Assembly (NCBI GenBank): GCA_947495555.1
Contig: CANLZI010000001.1
Coordinates: forward strand, 1,092,861-1,156,860
Source of the DNA: an uncultured Erythrobacter sp.
GTDB lineage: Bacteria > Pseudomonadota > Alphaproteobacteria > Sphingomonadales > Sphingomonadaceae
Direction: 5' to 3'
DNA length: 64,000 nucleotides
Shown here: piece after piece, positions 41,123-51,076 of the stretch
Position numbering within the stretch: the first letter of the stretch is position 1
Layout: the number at the start of each line of letters is the position of its first letter
The notes under the pieces: generated by a model
What the model saw: only the letters and a program-made list of their open reading frames with translations
Database searches by the model: none
Told to the model about the DNA's origin: nothing
Made by a program: the position numbers and the translations under genes

Positions 41123-43225
41123 ATGAGTAAAACGCAGGCACACACAGACGGAATGATCACTTTTCGCGCTGGCGGCACACTGTTGTGCCTGGCCGCACAG
41201 ACTGGCGAGCGGGTACAGTTGCTGTACGCCGGACCCGATTTGCCAAACGTTGCGGCTGAAGATTTTGCTGCGTTGACCACCCGCCAGCACGCGCCCGGCG
41301 GCCCGCAAGAACCAATTGCCAGTTCCCTGCTCAACGCCATTGGCACTGGCCACCCGTCTCCTCCGGGCATGCTCGCGCATCGCGTCGGGCAAGACTGGGC
41401 GTTTGATCCGCGTCTGGTAACGGCCACGCAAAGCGGCACTTCGCTTACGCTGATGACGCATGACGAAACCTGCAACATCAGCGCCAAACACATATTCGAT
41501 CTTGATGCTGACAGCGGCGTGTTGCGCAGCGCCTGCCGCATCACCAATCACGCCGAAGCACCCTTGGAGCTGGAATGGTGCGCCGCATTGTGCCTTCCGA
41601 TTGACCCTCGCCTGACCCAGATCACCAGCTTTGCCGGGAAATGGGCTGGCGAATTTCAAACCGAGCAGACAAACCTTATTCGCGGGTCATTTGTGCAAGA
41701 AAACCGCAATGGACGCACTGGCCATGCCCATTATCCCGGGCTCTATCTGGGTGAGAGCAACACCACGCAAAACTGTGGCCAAGCGGTTGCCATACAACTT
41801 GGCTGGAGCGGCAATACGCGGTTACGCGCGGACCATCTGGCCAATGGCGATCTTTCGCTTCAGGCAGGCGAATTGCTGTTGCCCGGCGAAATTCAGCTGC
41901 GGCAAGGCGAAACCTATGCCACCCCGCCGCTTTACCTATGCTGGTCCGATAAGGGCTATGAGCCGCTAACCCGCAGCCTGCACCGCTATGTGCGAGGCCA
42001 ATTGTGCAGCGCAATGGCACGGCCGGTGCATTACAACAGTTGGGAAGCGGTCTATTTCGATCACTCGCCCGAAAAACTGATGGCATTGGCCCAACACGCC
42101 GCGGATGTGGGGGCGGAACGGTTTGTGCTGGACGATGGCTGGTTTGGCGCGCGGCGCAGCGACAAGGCCGGATTGGGTGACTGGTTCGTCTCGGGTGATG
42201 TCTATCCCGACGGATTGCTCCCGCTGGCCGAGCATGTTCGCTCGCTCGGCATGGAATTTGGCCTGTGGTTTGAGCCCGAGATGGTCAATCCAGACAGCGA
42301 TCTGTTTCGCGCGAATCCCGATTGGGTCCTGTCCGCGCCTGGTGTCGATCCGGTTGCATCGCGGCACCAATTGCCGCTCGACCTGACGCAAGCCGAAGTG
42401 TGCGATTATCTGTTTGATCGCATCACATCGCTAATTGCCGAGCTCGGAATTGCCTATATCAAATGGGATATGAACCGCGACATCCAGCATCCTGGCGGCA
42501 GCGATGGGCGGGCGGTGATGCACAAGCAGGTTGACGCGCTCTACAAATTGATTGCCCGGATCAAGGCTGCTGTGCCGGGGCTGGTGATCGAAAGCTGTTC
42601 CAGCGGCGGAGCGCGTGCCGATTATGGCATTCTGGCACATACCGACAGGATTTGGACCAGCGATAACAATGATGCCCGCGCGCGCTATGCTATCATGCGC
42701 GGAGCGGCGCATTTCCTTCCGCTGGATGCGTTGGGCAATCATGTCGGGCCGCAAGAATGCCACATCACCGGACGCCAGTTTGATATGGGGTTTCGAGCGG
42801 GAACCGCAGTGTTTGGCCATATGGGGATGGAGCTGGATCTCACGCAGGAGACAGCGCAGGATCGCGCCATCCTGTCCGATGCAATTGCCCTGCACAAAAG
42901 CCATCGCGCACTAATCCATTCAGGCGACTATCACCGGCTTTCCACTCCAGAGCACATCTCTGGCATCGCCATAAGTTCGTCAGACATGCGCGAAGCGTTG
43001 GTCCAATTGGCTGTGCTTGACCCCCATCCCGAGATGCATCCGCCACGGATCGCATTTGCAGGCCTTGATCCTGATCAGCGATATTCGCTCCAATGCATTT
43101 GGCCTCGGGCGATGGATAAATTCATCGGCACTTTTGCCGGATCGGCTTTGATGCAATACGGGCTGCAATTGCCTAGCACCAACCCCGACACATGCCTGAT
43201 TTACCATCTGAAAGCCGTAACATGA
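41123..43225 (+). CDS. GH36 alpha-galactosidase
   Basis: 700 residues without a signal peptide, so cytoplasmic. GH36 features: an N-terminal beta-sandwich, then the barrel beginning PVHYNSWEAVYFDHS, LDDGWFGARRSDKAGLGDW, the nucleophile Asp449 in YIKWDMNRD and the acid/base Asp514 in WTSDNND, with SCSSGGARADYGIL between. It removes terminal alpha-linked galactose from oligosaccharides or galactosylglycerols. It is the first gene of a four-gene operon in which all junctions overlap, so its product galactose is passed to GalK and GalT encoded downstream. Confidence 0.95.
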   Translation: MSKTQAHTDGMITFRAGGTLLCLAAQTGERVQLLYAGPDLPNVAAEDFAALTTRQHAPGGPQEPIASSLLNAIGTGHPSPPGMLAHRVGQDWAFDPRLVTATQSGTSLTLMTHDETCNISAKHIFDLDADSGVLRSACRITNHAEAPLELEWCAALCLPIDPRLTQITSFAGKWAGEFQTEQTNLIRGSFVQENRNGRTGHAHYPGLYLGESNTTQNCGQAVAIQLGWSGNTRLRADHLANGDLSLQAGELLLPGEIQLRQGETYATPPLYLCWSDKGYEPLTRSLHRYVRGQLCSAMARPVHYNSWEAVYFDHSPEKLMALAQHAADVGAERFVLDDGWFGARRSDKAGLGDWFVSGDVYPDGLLPLAEHVRSLGMEFGLWFEPEMVNPDSDLFRANPDWVLSAPGVDPVASRHQLPLDLTQAEVCDYLFDRITSLIAELGIAYIKWDMNRDIQHPGGSDGRAVMHKQVDALYKLIARIKAAVPGLVIESCSSGGARADYGILAHTDRIWTSDNNDARARYAIMRGAAHFLPLDALGNHVGPQECHITGRQFDMGFRAGTAVFGHMGMELDLTQETAQDRAILSDAIALHKSHRALIHSGDYHRLSTPEHISGIAISSSDMREALVQLAVLDPHPEMHPPRIAFAGLDPDQRYSLQCIWPRAMDKFIGTFAGSALMQYGLQLPSTNPDTCLIYHLKAVT

Positions 43226-44715
43226 GCGAACCCATCTATGATTTGCTGGTCATCGGCGGAGGCATCAATGGCGCCGGCATAGCGCGCGATGCCTCAGGGC
43301 GTGGAGCAAAGGTTCTGCTGGTCGAGAAAGACGATCTGGCGGCCCATACCTCGTCATCTAGCACCAAGCTGGTGCATGGCGGATTGCGCTATCTAGAACA
43401 TTATGAGTTTCGCCTGGTCCGCGAGAGCCTGATCGAGCGCGAGCGGTTGTTGAGCATGGCGCCGCATATCATCTGGCCGCTGCGGTTTGTCTTGCCGCAT
43501 GACAAGGGTTTGCGCCCCAAATGGCTGCTGCGTCTGGGCCTGTATTTCTATGACAATTTGGGCGGGCGAAAGCTGTTGCCCGGCACGCGGTCGGTCGATC
43601 TGCGCGCGCATCCTCATGCCCAGGTCCTGCAGAAACGGCTAACCAAAGGGTTCGAATATTCAGACTGCTGGGTGCAGGATTCGCGCCTGGTCGCGCTCAA
43701 TTGCCTGGATGCCAAGGAACGCGGTGCCGATATTCGCACCCGGACCCAATGCGTTGGTATGGAGCGGGGCAGCGATACCTGGACCGCTACTCTGCAAAGC
43801 GCGGCTGGCGAAGAGAAAGTTCAAGCCAAAGTGGTGGTCAATGCGGCCGGGCCATGGGTCGATGCCGTGCTGGGTCAGGCGGTACCGGCGAAGCAGCATC
43901 ACAATTTGCGCCTGGTGAAGGGAAGCCATCTGATCTTCCCCAAATTGTTTGAAGGCCGTCACGCCTACATCTTCCAGAACCGCGACAACCGGATTGTCTT
44001 TGCCATACCCTATGAGCATGAGTTCACTTTGGTCGGCACCACCGATGTGGCGTTCGAGGGTGATCCCAAGGGCATCGACATCTCAGAGGACGAAGAGACC
44101 TATATTTGTGATGCTTTGAACGAATATTTGCAGGTCAAAGTGTCGCCTGATCAGGCCGTTTCCAGCTATGCCGGGGTTCGTCCCTTGTATGACGACAAGT
44201 CGGAAAACAATTCCACCGTCACGCGCGACTACGTGTTCGAGCTGGATGACGACAATGGCGCGCCGCCTATCCTGTCGATCTTTGGTGGCAAGATCACCAC
44301 TTTCCGTAAGCTGGCCGAACATGCCTTGGAAAAGCTGGGCGGGTTTGGCGATGGCAGTTGGACCGCTGACGCGCCATTGCCCGGAGGAGATATCGACCCG
44401 GCTCGCTTCGACACATTCTTCGTCGATTGCATGACCGATTATGGCTGGTTTGGCCCCGAAGGCATTCTGCGTTTGGCGCGCGCTTATGGCACACGAATTG
44501 ACCGGATATTGGGCCGAGCGAATGGGTTGGAAGATCTGGGCCAACACTTCGGCGGCGATCTGTACGAGCGTGAGGTCGACTATCTGGTCAGCCACGAATT
44601 TGCGACCACCGCCGAGGATGTCTTGTGGCGTCGCAGCAAATTGGGCCTCCATCTGGACGCAGAAGCCCAACAAAAGCTGCATGATTGGTTTGCTGCGCGA
44701 AGCAAGGCGGCATGA
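43222..44715 (+). CDS. glpD: Glycerol-3-phosphate dehydrogenase (aerobic, FAD-dependent)
   Basis: 497 residues from ATG 43222, which overlaps the GH36 stop (ATGA). FAD motif DLLVIGGGINGAGIARDASGRG and the family blocks TSSSSTKLVHGGLRYLEHYEFRLVRESL and SYAGVRPLYDD are typical of GlpD. It oxidises sn-glycerol-3-phosphate to dihydroxyacetone phosphate at the membrane, feeding quinones. Finding it inside a galactose operon is unusual and suggests that the substrate releases glycerol as well as galactose. No glycerol kinase is in the window. Confidence 0.93.
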   Translation: MSEPIYDLLVIGGGINGAGIARDASGRGAKVLLVEKDDLAAHTSSSSTKLVHGGLRYLEHYEFRLVRESLIERERLLSMAPHIIWPLRFVLPHDKGLRPKWLLRLGLYFYDNLGGRKLLPGTRSVDLRAHPHAQVLQKRLTKGFEYSDCWVQDSRLVALNCLDAKERGADIRTRTQCVGMERGSDTWTATLQSAAGEEKVQAKVVVNAAGPWVDAVLGQAVPAKQHHNLRLVKGSHLIFPKLFEGRHAYIFQNRDNRIVFAIPYEHEFTLVGTTDVAFEGDPKGIDISEDEETYICDALNEYLQVKVSPDQAVSSYAGVRPLYDDKSENNSTVTRDYVFELDDDNGAPPILSIFGGKITTFRKLAEHALEKLGGFGDGSWTADAPLPGGDIDPARFDTFFVDCMTDYGWFGPEGILRLARAYGTRIDRILGRANGLEDLGQHFGGDLYEREVDYLVSHEFATTAEDVLWRRSKLGLHLDAEAQQKLHDWFAARSKAA

Positions 44716-45803
44716 GCGACAATCGGACCCTCGACCGCAGTTTGGGTGACAGCCCGATATATCGCCGCGATCATCGCAAGGCCGATGGCCGGATGCTGTA
44801 TCTATACGGCAGGTCTCCCCATGACCTTCCTTTGCAATCTGAAACCGCCGACGATCTGGCCCAAGGTGGCGAGCTGCGGCACCATCCCTTACGCGATGAG
44901 TGGCACGTTTATGCGGCCCACCGACAAAACCGGACCTTCAAGCCCAGCGCTGCGGACAATCCCTTGGCTCCGACTATAGATGGCGGCCCCGAAACCGAGA
45001 TACCCTTCTCGGATTTCGAGATGGCCGTGTTCGAAAACAAGTTTGCGGCCTTTCATGCCAAGGCCAACCGGGCCACCCAATTGGCAGGCGTAGATTGCAT
45101 ACCGGCGCGTGGAGCATGCGAGGTTGTGGTCTACACATCCCAAGCGAGCGGCAATTTGCACTCCATCGGGCAAGACCGCCGCGAAGTCCTGATCGGCGGT
45201 CTGATTGATCGGTATGAAGCTCTGTTTGCGGCTGGATGCAAATATGTGCTGCCGTTTGAAAATCGCGGCGACGAGGTGGGCGTTACCCTGCACCACCCAC
45301 ATGGCCAGATTTATGGCTTTGATCAGGTGCCACAAGTCCAACAGCGCGCCGCAGATGCCTTTGCGCAAGGCTATGATCTTGCCGCAGAAATGAACCAATG
45401 TATGGCCGATTATGGATTGGGAGAACGCGGCGGGATCAACGCCTTTGTTCCGCGCTTTGCCCGCTTCCCATACGAGGTTTGGCTGGCTCCGCAGCAAAGG
45501 CGCGCAGGACCGTGGGATTGCACCGATGAAGAATTGCAAGCCCTTGCTCATTGGCTGGGTGAGATTACCCTCCGCTATGACGCATTGTTCCAGCAGCCAG
45601 CCGCGACCATGATGGCGTTCCATGCAGCGCCTGCGGGTGATGCGAAGAACTACCATTTTACCGTGCAATTCTACCCATTGTTGCGGGCACCGGGCCGGGT
45701 GAAATATCTCGCTTCGGTCGAGCAGCACTCCGGCGTTTTCACGGTGGATGTGATGCCCGAAAGCGCGGTTAGGGCCCTGAGAGAGCTTGGCAGCAATGTC
45801 TGA
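44712..45803 (+). CDS. galT: Galactose-1-phosphate uridylyltransferase
   Basis: 363 residues from ATG 44712 (overlaps the glpD stop). The HIT-superfamily active site appears as [13 protein letters not shown] (His-Pro-His, nucleophilic His), with [13 protein letters not shown] and the C-terminal [10 protein letters not shown]. It exchanges UMP between UDP-glucose and galactose-1-phosphate (Leloir pathway). It precedes galK, again with overlapping ends; UDP-galactose epimerase is not in the window. Confidence 0.95.
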   Translation: MSDNRTLDRSLGDSPIYRRDHRKADGRMLYLYGRSPHDLPLQSETADDLAQGGELRHHPLRDEWHVYAAHRQNRTFKPSAADNPLAPTIDGGPETEIPFSDFEMAVFENKFAAFHAKANRATQLAGVDCIPARGACEVVVYTSQASGNLHSIGQDRREVLIGGLIDRYEALFAAGCKYVLPFENRGDEVGVTLHHPHGQIYGFDQVPQVQQRAADAFAQGYDLAAEMNQCMADYGLGERGGINAFVPRFARFPYEVWLAPQQRRAGPWDCTDEELQALAHWLGEITLRYDALFQQPAATMMAFHAAPAGDAKNYHFTVQFYPLLRAPGRVKYLASVEQHSGVFTVDVMPESAVRALRELGSNV

Positions 45804-46848
45804 CAAATCGTTTCGCGGGTTTGCGCCGGGGCGCGTCAATCTGATCGGGGAACATACCGATTACAATGGCGGCATGGTCCTGCCAGCGGCCTTGTCGGTC
45901 GGTTTGGAGGTGGCACTGACGCCACATGACCAGCCGATCTCCCACATCACCAGCAAGGATCATTCCGAGCCGGCCGAGCGGATGATCGACGAACCTGCGA
46001 ACGGCCATTGGTCAGACACAGCCTGGGGTGCTTTACAAGAAGCCAGGCGGCTGGGGTTGATCGATGGTGGAGCCGATCTTGCCATCGCATCGACCATTCC
46101 GGCAGGATCGGGCCTGTCTTCGTCCGCTGCGCTGATGCTGGCCATTTTGAAAGCTGCGCGAGCGGCTAAGGGATCTGGACCCGATGATGTCGCGCTGGCC
46201 CTAGCCGCTCAGCGGGTTGAGAATGACTATCTTGGTGTGCCCTGCGGCATCATGGACCAGATGGCAGTGGCTCTGGCCACACCCGGCACGGCCATGGCGC
46301 TCAACACCAGCAGCCTCAGCTATGATCTGCTCGAATTGCCCCGCGACCATGCGCTGGTGGTTATCCATTCGGGCATTGTGCGAAAGCTGACCGAGGGCTG
46401 TTACAAGGAACGCAAGTTGGAATGCGACGAGGCCAAAGCGCATTTTGGCACCAATGATCTATGCTTGCTTGATCCAGCCGAGATTGAGGTCGCGAGCCTG
46501 ACCGGCCCTGCCAAATTGCGCGCATTGCATTGCGCAACCGAGCACCGCCGCGTCTTGGCTGCCGCTGAGGCACTGAGAACCGGTGACATGGCGCAATTGG
46601 GTGCGTTGATGAATGCCAGCCACGCCTCCATGCGCGATTTGTTCGCAATGTCGCTGCCACCGATTGATGCGCTGGTGGAAAGCGCGGTTGAATTAGGCGC
46701 TGTAGGAGCACGATTAACGGGGGGCGGCTTTGGCGGATGCATTGCCGCTTGTGTTGCCCAAGACGCGCGCGAGAATTGGCAGAGCGAATTGATCGCCCGC
46801 CACCGGCAGGCGCGCTACATTGATGCGGTCAGCGGCACCTCGGCCTAG
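45796..46848 (+). CDS. galK: Galactokinase
   Basis: 350 residues from ATG 45796, which overlaps the galT stop by 8 bp; a TTG at 45787 is less likely. GHMP-kinase motifs: FAPGRVNLIGEHTDYNGGMVLP (galactokinase signature), PAGSGLSSSAALMLAIL (ATP-binding) and GARLTGGGFGGC. It phosphorylates galactose at C1. The last gene of the operon; its stop abuts the convergent peptidase gene by 4 bp. Confidence 0.96.
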   Translation: MSDKSFRGFAPGRVNLIGEHTDYNGGMVLPAALSVGLEVALTPHDQPISHITSKDHSEPAERMIDEPANGHWSDTAWGALQEARRLGLIDGGADLAIASTIPAGSGLSSSAALMLAILKAARAAKGSGPDDVALALAAQRVENDYLGVPCGIMDQMAVALATPGTAMALNTSSLSYDLLELPRDHALVVIHSGIVRKLTEGCYKERKLECDEAKAHFGTNDLCLLDPAEIEVASLTGPAKLRALHCATEHRRVLAAAEALRTGDMAQLGALMNASHASMRDLFAMSLPPIDALVESAVELGAVGARLTGGGFGGCIAACVAQDARENWQSELIARHRQARYIDAVSGTSA

Positions 46849-47522
46849 CCCGCTATCGCAGCAGCCAGACCCAGATATTTGTCCATCGCCCAATTTACCG
46901 GCGGCATGATCGTGTTCTCGAAAATACCCAGTTCGGGGAAAATCCACATCAGCGCTATCAGGCCAAGGAACAGCAGCATCCCATAGCGGCGCAGCTGCGC
47001 ATAATGATGCACAACACTGCGTGGCAACAGGCCTTCAACAATATGCGATCCATCAAAGGGCGGAAGCGGCAACAGATTAAAAATGCCTAGGAAAACATTG
47101 ATCAGGATGAAGTAGAACAGGCCCTGCGCGACAAATCCTGGCTCTGCCGCCGTTACATCCAAATAGGGCATCGCAATGCCGAATGCGATGGCACCCAACG
47201 CGGCGAGGATAAAATTCGTGCCCGGCCCGGCAGCTGCCACCGCCATCATTCCATAGCGCGGATTATCCAACCGATTTTGCATCACGGGCACAGGCTTTGC
47301 CCAGCCAAAGATCGGGCCACCTGCCAAGGCAAGTGCGCCTGGCACCAGCAATGTTCCGACCGGATCAATGTGGCGAATAGGGTTGAGGCTGAGGCGGTTG
47401 AGCTGCTTTGCCGTGGGATCGCCCAGTTTCCATGCCACAAACCCGTGTGCCACTTCGTGAAAAACGATCGCGATAATCAAGCACGGGATCAGGATGGCGG
47501 CGAGGGTGAGGGTTTCTGTCAT
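46845..47522 (-). CDS. Site-2 protease-family (M50) membrane metalloprotease
   Basis: 225 residues from ATG 47522; 20 further codons upstream are open but lie in the neighbouring gene. Zinc motif VFHEVAHGFVAWKLGD (HExxH) at ~20 and the second-site segment FNLLPLPPFDGSHIVE (NxxPxPxxDG) define the short M50 S2P branch with about six membrane segments. Such enzymes cleave transmembrane proteins or processed regulators; substrate unknown. It lacks a PDZ domain, unlike RseP. Confidence 0.92.
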   Translation of the reverse strand: MTETLTLAAILIPCLIIAIVFHEVAHGFVAWKLGDPTAKQLNRLSLNPIRHIDPVGTLLVPGALALAGGPIFGWAKPVPVMQNRLDNPRYGMMAVAAAGPGTNFILAALGAIAFGIAMPYLDVTAAEPGFVAQGLFYFILINVFLGIFNLLPLPPFDGSHIVEGLLPRSVVHHYAQLRRYGMLLFLGLIALMWIFPELGIFENTIMPPVNWAMDKYLGLAAAIAG

Positions 47523-47550
47523 CCACCCCAGATAGGCGCTGCCTGCCCGT

Positions 47551-48087
47551 TCAACCAGTCCATTCGTCCTGCAACAGTCCAAACACCACCGTATCGCGGC
47601 GATATCCGGTCCATGTCACACGGTTCTGACGCAATATGCCTTCCTGCTGTGCGCCCAGTTTGAGCACAGCGGCCTGGCTGCGCTTGTTACGCATATCGAC
47701 GCGAAACTCTATCTTGTGCATGCCGCAATCAAAGGCATGCTCGATCAGCAGCTTCTTCATCGCTCGATTGAAACCGCTGGCGCGGACGTTGGGCGCGATG
47801 AAGGTTCCGCCAATCTCAACCACGCCGAATTTGTCCGGATTGATATAGTTGGTCATCCCAACCAATTCACCCGAGCCTGCATCGATGACGGCAAAATTGA
47901 CCCAATTTGGCGAGGTGCGGAAAAATTCGACCGCCGGGTCAAACCCATCACCGCCGAGATTGACCGGATAGATCTCCCAAATGTCCTGATCCGATGCACA
48001 CGCCTTGCGAAAGGGTTCGATATGCCTTTCCTTGAATGGCTCCAGCCGAACCCGCTCATTCTCCAGAACCGCGCTTAAATTATCCAT
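47551..48087 (-). CDS. GNAT-family N-acetyltransferase (RimJ/RimL-like)
   Basis: 178 residues. [18 protein letters not shown] and [80 protein letters not shown] are typical of the acetyltransf_3 (RimJ/RimL-like) family. It acetylates an amine, possibly a protein N-terminus or small molecule. It overlaps tdk by 8 bp and is co-transcribed with it. Confidence 0.88.
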   Translation of the reverse strand: MDNLSAVLENERVRLEPFKERHIEPFRKACASDQDIWEIYPVNLGGDGFDPAVEFFRTSPNWVNFAVIDAGSGELVGMTNYINPDKFGVVEIGGTFIAPNVRASGFNRAMKKLLIEHAFDCGMHKIEFRVDMRNKRSQAAVLKLGAQQEGILRQNRVTWTGYRRDTVVFGLLQDEWTG

Positions 48088-48658
48088 TCAACGCCTCGCT
48101 AAAGTGCTTGCGACACAGCGCCACATAGCGATCATTTCCGCCAATCTCTGTCTGGGCACCTTCAGCCACAGCGATGCCCGCTGCATCGACCCGCAAATTC
48201 ATAGTTGCCTTGCGCCCGCAATGGCACACCGCTTTCAGCTCAACCAAGGCATCGGCAATGCCCAACAGCGCAGCCGAGCCAGGGAAAAGCTCGCCCTGAA
48301 AATCGGTGCGCAAGCCATAACACAGCACCGGAATGCCGCCTTGATCAGCCAGCCTGGCCAATTGCCAGACCTGCTGTTTGGTGAGAAACTGCGCTTCATC
48401 AACCAGCACACAATCGAGCGGCTCAACCTTGTTTGCTGCCATGATGTCAGCCCAAAGATCGGTCTCTGTCGTAAAGCGATGCGCATCCGCACCCAGCCCG
48501 ATGCGGCTTTCAATCGCCTTGTTATCGCTGCGATCATCCAGCTGCGCGGTCCACAGCATGGTTTGCATCCCGCGTTCGCGATAGTTGAAATCCGCCTGCA
48601 GCAGCGTGGTCGATTTGCCCGCATTCATGCTGGCAAAATAGAAATAGAGCTTGGCCAT
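48080..48658 (-). CDS. tdk: Thymidine kinase
   Basis: 192 residues. Walker [20 protein letters not shown], the Walker B/lasso region [20 protein letters not shown] and the zinc-binding cysteines (CHCGRKA) are all present, as in type II thymidine kinases. It salvages thymidine to dTMP. It heads a three-gene minus-strand run (tdk, GNAT, S2P). Confidence 0.95.
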   Translation of the reverse strand: MAKLYFYFASMNAGKSTTLLQADFNYRERGMQTMLWTAQLDDRSDNKAIESRIGLGADAHRFTTETDLWADIMAANKVEPLDCVLVDEAQFLTKQQVWQLARLADQGGIPVLCYGLRTDFQGELFPGSAALLGIADALVELKAVCHCGRKATMNLRVDAAGIAVAEGAQTEIGGNDRYVALCRKHFSEALNG

Positions 48659-48799
48659 GGCGCGATACTATTGCGTGCTTTCAAATTGCGCCAGTCAGCT
48701 TGTCAAACCCATGCACAATTGCTGATACGGGGTTTGGCTCCAAAGGGGTTACAGCGCACAAATCCGCTGCTACCGTTCGACCAATAACTCTGGATTGGG

Positions 48800-50428
48800 A
48801 TGGACCGGATGACACAAGCAAGCGCGTCGCCACAAGGCGGCATTTTGGGTTGGATTGAACGCAGCGGCAACAAATTGCCCGATCCGGTGTTCATCTTCTT
48901 CTATCTGATTATCGCACTGGTGATTATCTCGGTCATCAGTTCGCTTACCGGGGTGTCGGCATTGCACCCAACCGAAATTGACGAAGCAAGTGGCGGAGCT
49001 TTGCGGATCGAAGCGGTCAGCCTGCTCTCGCCCGACAATATCCAACGCCTGTGGGTCGAAATGCCCAAGACGTTCACCCACTTCCATCCGCTGGGATATG
49101 TTTTGGTGGTGATGCTGGGCGCCGGTGTTGCCGAACGTTCGGGCTTCTTCGCAGCGGGCATGGCCAAAGCAGTTAAGGCAGCACCAACTGCTCTGTTGAC
49201 CCCGGTCGTCGCGCTGGTCGCCATGTTGGGCAACCATGCTGCCGACGCGGGTTATGTGGTGCTGATTCCGCTGGCCGGGATCTTGTTCGCCGCCGCAGGA
49301 CGCCATCCGCTGGCGGGCATTGCCGCTGCATTTGCCGGAGTATCGGGCGGTTTTTCAGCCAATATTTCGCCCGGCCAACTCGACGCCTTGCTGTTCGGCA
49401 TCACCGAAGAAGCGGTCGCCGCCAGCGCGCTTGATGCGACATGGACTGCCAATATTGCGGGCAATTGGTATTTCATCAGCGCGATGACAGCGCTTTATTT
49501 GCCCATCATTTGGTACGTCACAGACAAGGTGATCGAGCCGCGCCTGGGCGCATGGACTGGAGGAGCCTCTGCCACTGCAGGAAATGACGGCACCAGCCCA
49601 GACCCCAGCACGCAGGACGGCGCGTTGGCGTCCAAAGGCCTGCGCCATGCAGGAGTGGCTGCGCTGTTCGTCGTCGCCTTGTGGTTGGCCATGGTGTTTG
49701 CGCCGGGAACGCCGTTGGTGAACGAAGCCGCCTGTGCAGGTGATACGACAGGCAATTGCTCCATCCACACAGAATTGCGACCGCTATATTCGTCGCTGGT
49801 GGCAGCGTTCTTCCTGCTATTCCTGCTGACCGGGTGGGCTTATGGCCGCGCCAGTGGCGCAATCAAAACCCACCGCGATCTGGTCGATATGATGGCGGAA
49901 TCGATGAAGGACATGGGCTATTACCTGGTCCTCGCCTTTGCAGCCGCGCATTTCGTGGCCATGTTTGGCTGGTCCAATCTAGGCTTGATTACCGCTGTGC
50001 ATGGCGCCGCCGGGATCCAGTCGACTGGACTTCCGCTGCCTTTGGTGTTGGGACTGATGGTGATTTTCGCCGGTGTGCTGAACCTGTTCGTCGGGTCCGC
50101 CAGCGCCAAATGGGCCTTGCTCGCCCCCATCCTAGTGCCAATGCTGATGCTGCTGGGGATCAGCCCGGAAGGCGCAACGGCAGCCTATCGCGTGGGTGAT
50201 AGCGCCACCAACATCATCACCCCCTTGATGGTCTATTTCCCGCTGATCCTGGTGTTTGCCCAGCGGTGGCAGAAAGACTTTGGACTGGGCAGTTTGACCG
50301 CGATGATGGTGCCTTATTCCATCTGGTTGTTAATCTCAGGGACATTGCTGATCGTGGTATGGTTCTATCTGGGCATACCACTGGGGCCCGATGCCCCGGT
50401 TGCCTACTCCCTGCCGGGATCAGGCTGA
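48800..50428 (+). CDS. AbgT-family transporter
   Basis: 542 residues with 11-13 membrane segments. The AbgT signature is seen in GGILGWIERSGNKLPDPVFIFFYLI, MLGAGVAERSGFF, GNHAADAGYVVLIPLAGILFAAAGRHPLAGIAAAFAGVSGGFSAN and YRVGDSATNIITPLMVYFPLIL. Family members export sulfonamides/antimetabolites or import p-aminobenzoyl-glutamate. Start could be 48800 or the ATG at 48809; neither has a strong ribosome binding site. No abgA/abgB peptidase genes are adjacent. Confidence 0.9.
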   Translation: MDRMTQASASPQGGILGWIERSGNKLPDPVFIFFYLIIALVIISVISSLTGVSALHPTEIDEASGGALRIEAVSLLSPDNIQRLWVEMPKTFTHFHPLGYVLVVMLGAGVAERSGFFAAGMAKAVKAAPTALLTPVVALVAMLGNHAADAGYVVLIPLAGILFAAAGRHPLAGIAAAFAGVSGGFSANISPGQLDALLFGITEEAVAASALDATWTANIAGNWYFISAMTALYLPIIWYVTDKVIEPRLGAWTGGASATAGNDGTSPDPSTQDGALASKGLRHAGVAALFVVALWLAMVFAPGTPLVNEAACAGDTTGNCSIHTELRPLYSSLVAAFFLLFLLTGWAYGRASGAIKTHRDLVDMMAESMKDMGYYLVLAFAAAHFVAMFGWSNLGLITAVHGAAGIQSTGLPLPLVLGLMVIFAGVLNLFVGSASAKWALLAPILVPMLMLLGISPEGATAAYRVGDSATNIITPLMVYFPLILVFAQRWQKDFGLGSLTAMMVPYSIWLLISGTLLIVVWFYLGIPLGPDAPVAYSLPGSG

Positions 50429-50462
50429 GGAACTTTCAAAGGAGCATGCGCGTAGAATTGTC

Positions 50463-51044
50463 ATGAGTGTGCTCGTCCGATCATCTTTGGCCCTATTTGC
50501 TGCCGCGATGCTGTCCGCCGCCAGTACTGGGCTGACCGCGCCTCAGGTCTACTCATTGGACCCGGCGCACAGCAGCGCCAGCGCAAAGGTTCCGTTCCTG
50601 GGATTGGGTAGCAAGACAGCAGGGTTTCCCAAGATTTCCGGGACCGTCCGGTTTGATGAGAACACGCCAGAAGCTGTGTCGCTCGACTTGACCATTGATG
50701 CCAAGGCATTGACTGCAGGCGATAATGTGACGCTGAACCGGTTGAAGGGCGAGAAGTTCTTCTGGGTGGATAAATACCCCGAAGTGACCTTCGCCGGAAC
50801 CCAGTTGGAATTGACCAGCCCCACCAAAGGCACGGTAACAGGCCAGTTGACCGCTCGGGGTGTGAGCCGCGAAGAAACCTTCGCTGTCAGCTTTGACAAG
50901 CCGCCGCTCACATCGGTGGGCGAAGCTATCGAAGTGGTTGCCACCACTACGATCAACCGCCGCAATTATGGCATGAAATCCTACAGTTTGATTGTCGGCA
51001 GAAACGTCACAATAACGATGAAAGCGCGTTTAGCGCCGCGTTGA
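50463..51044 (+). CDS. YceI-family periplasmic protein
   Basis: 193 residues from ATG 50463 with a signal peptide (MSVLVRSSLALFAAAMLSAASTGLTA). The lipocalin-like YceI domain is clear: YSLDPAHSSASAKVPFLGLGSKTAGFPKISGTVRFDE, then KYPEVTFAGTQLE, GQLTARGVSREETFAV and TTTINRRNYGMKSY. YceI proteins bind isoprenoid-type lipids. It follows the AbgT gene after 34 bp and may be read through with it. Confidence 0.92.
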   Translation: MSVLVRSSLALFAAAMLSAASTGLTAPQVYSLDPAHSSASAKVPFLGLGSKTAGFPKISGTVRFDENTPEAVSLDLTIDAKALTAGDNVTLNRLKGEKFFWVDKYPEVTFAGTQLELTSPTKGTVTGQLTARGVSREETFAVSFDKPPLTSVGEAIEVVATTTINRRNYGMKSYSLIVGRNVTITMKARLAPR

Positions 51045-51076
51045 AGCCGCCGAGCGCTTGGCTTGGCTTAGTTGGC

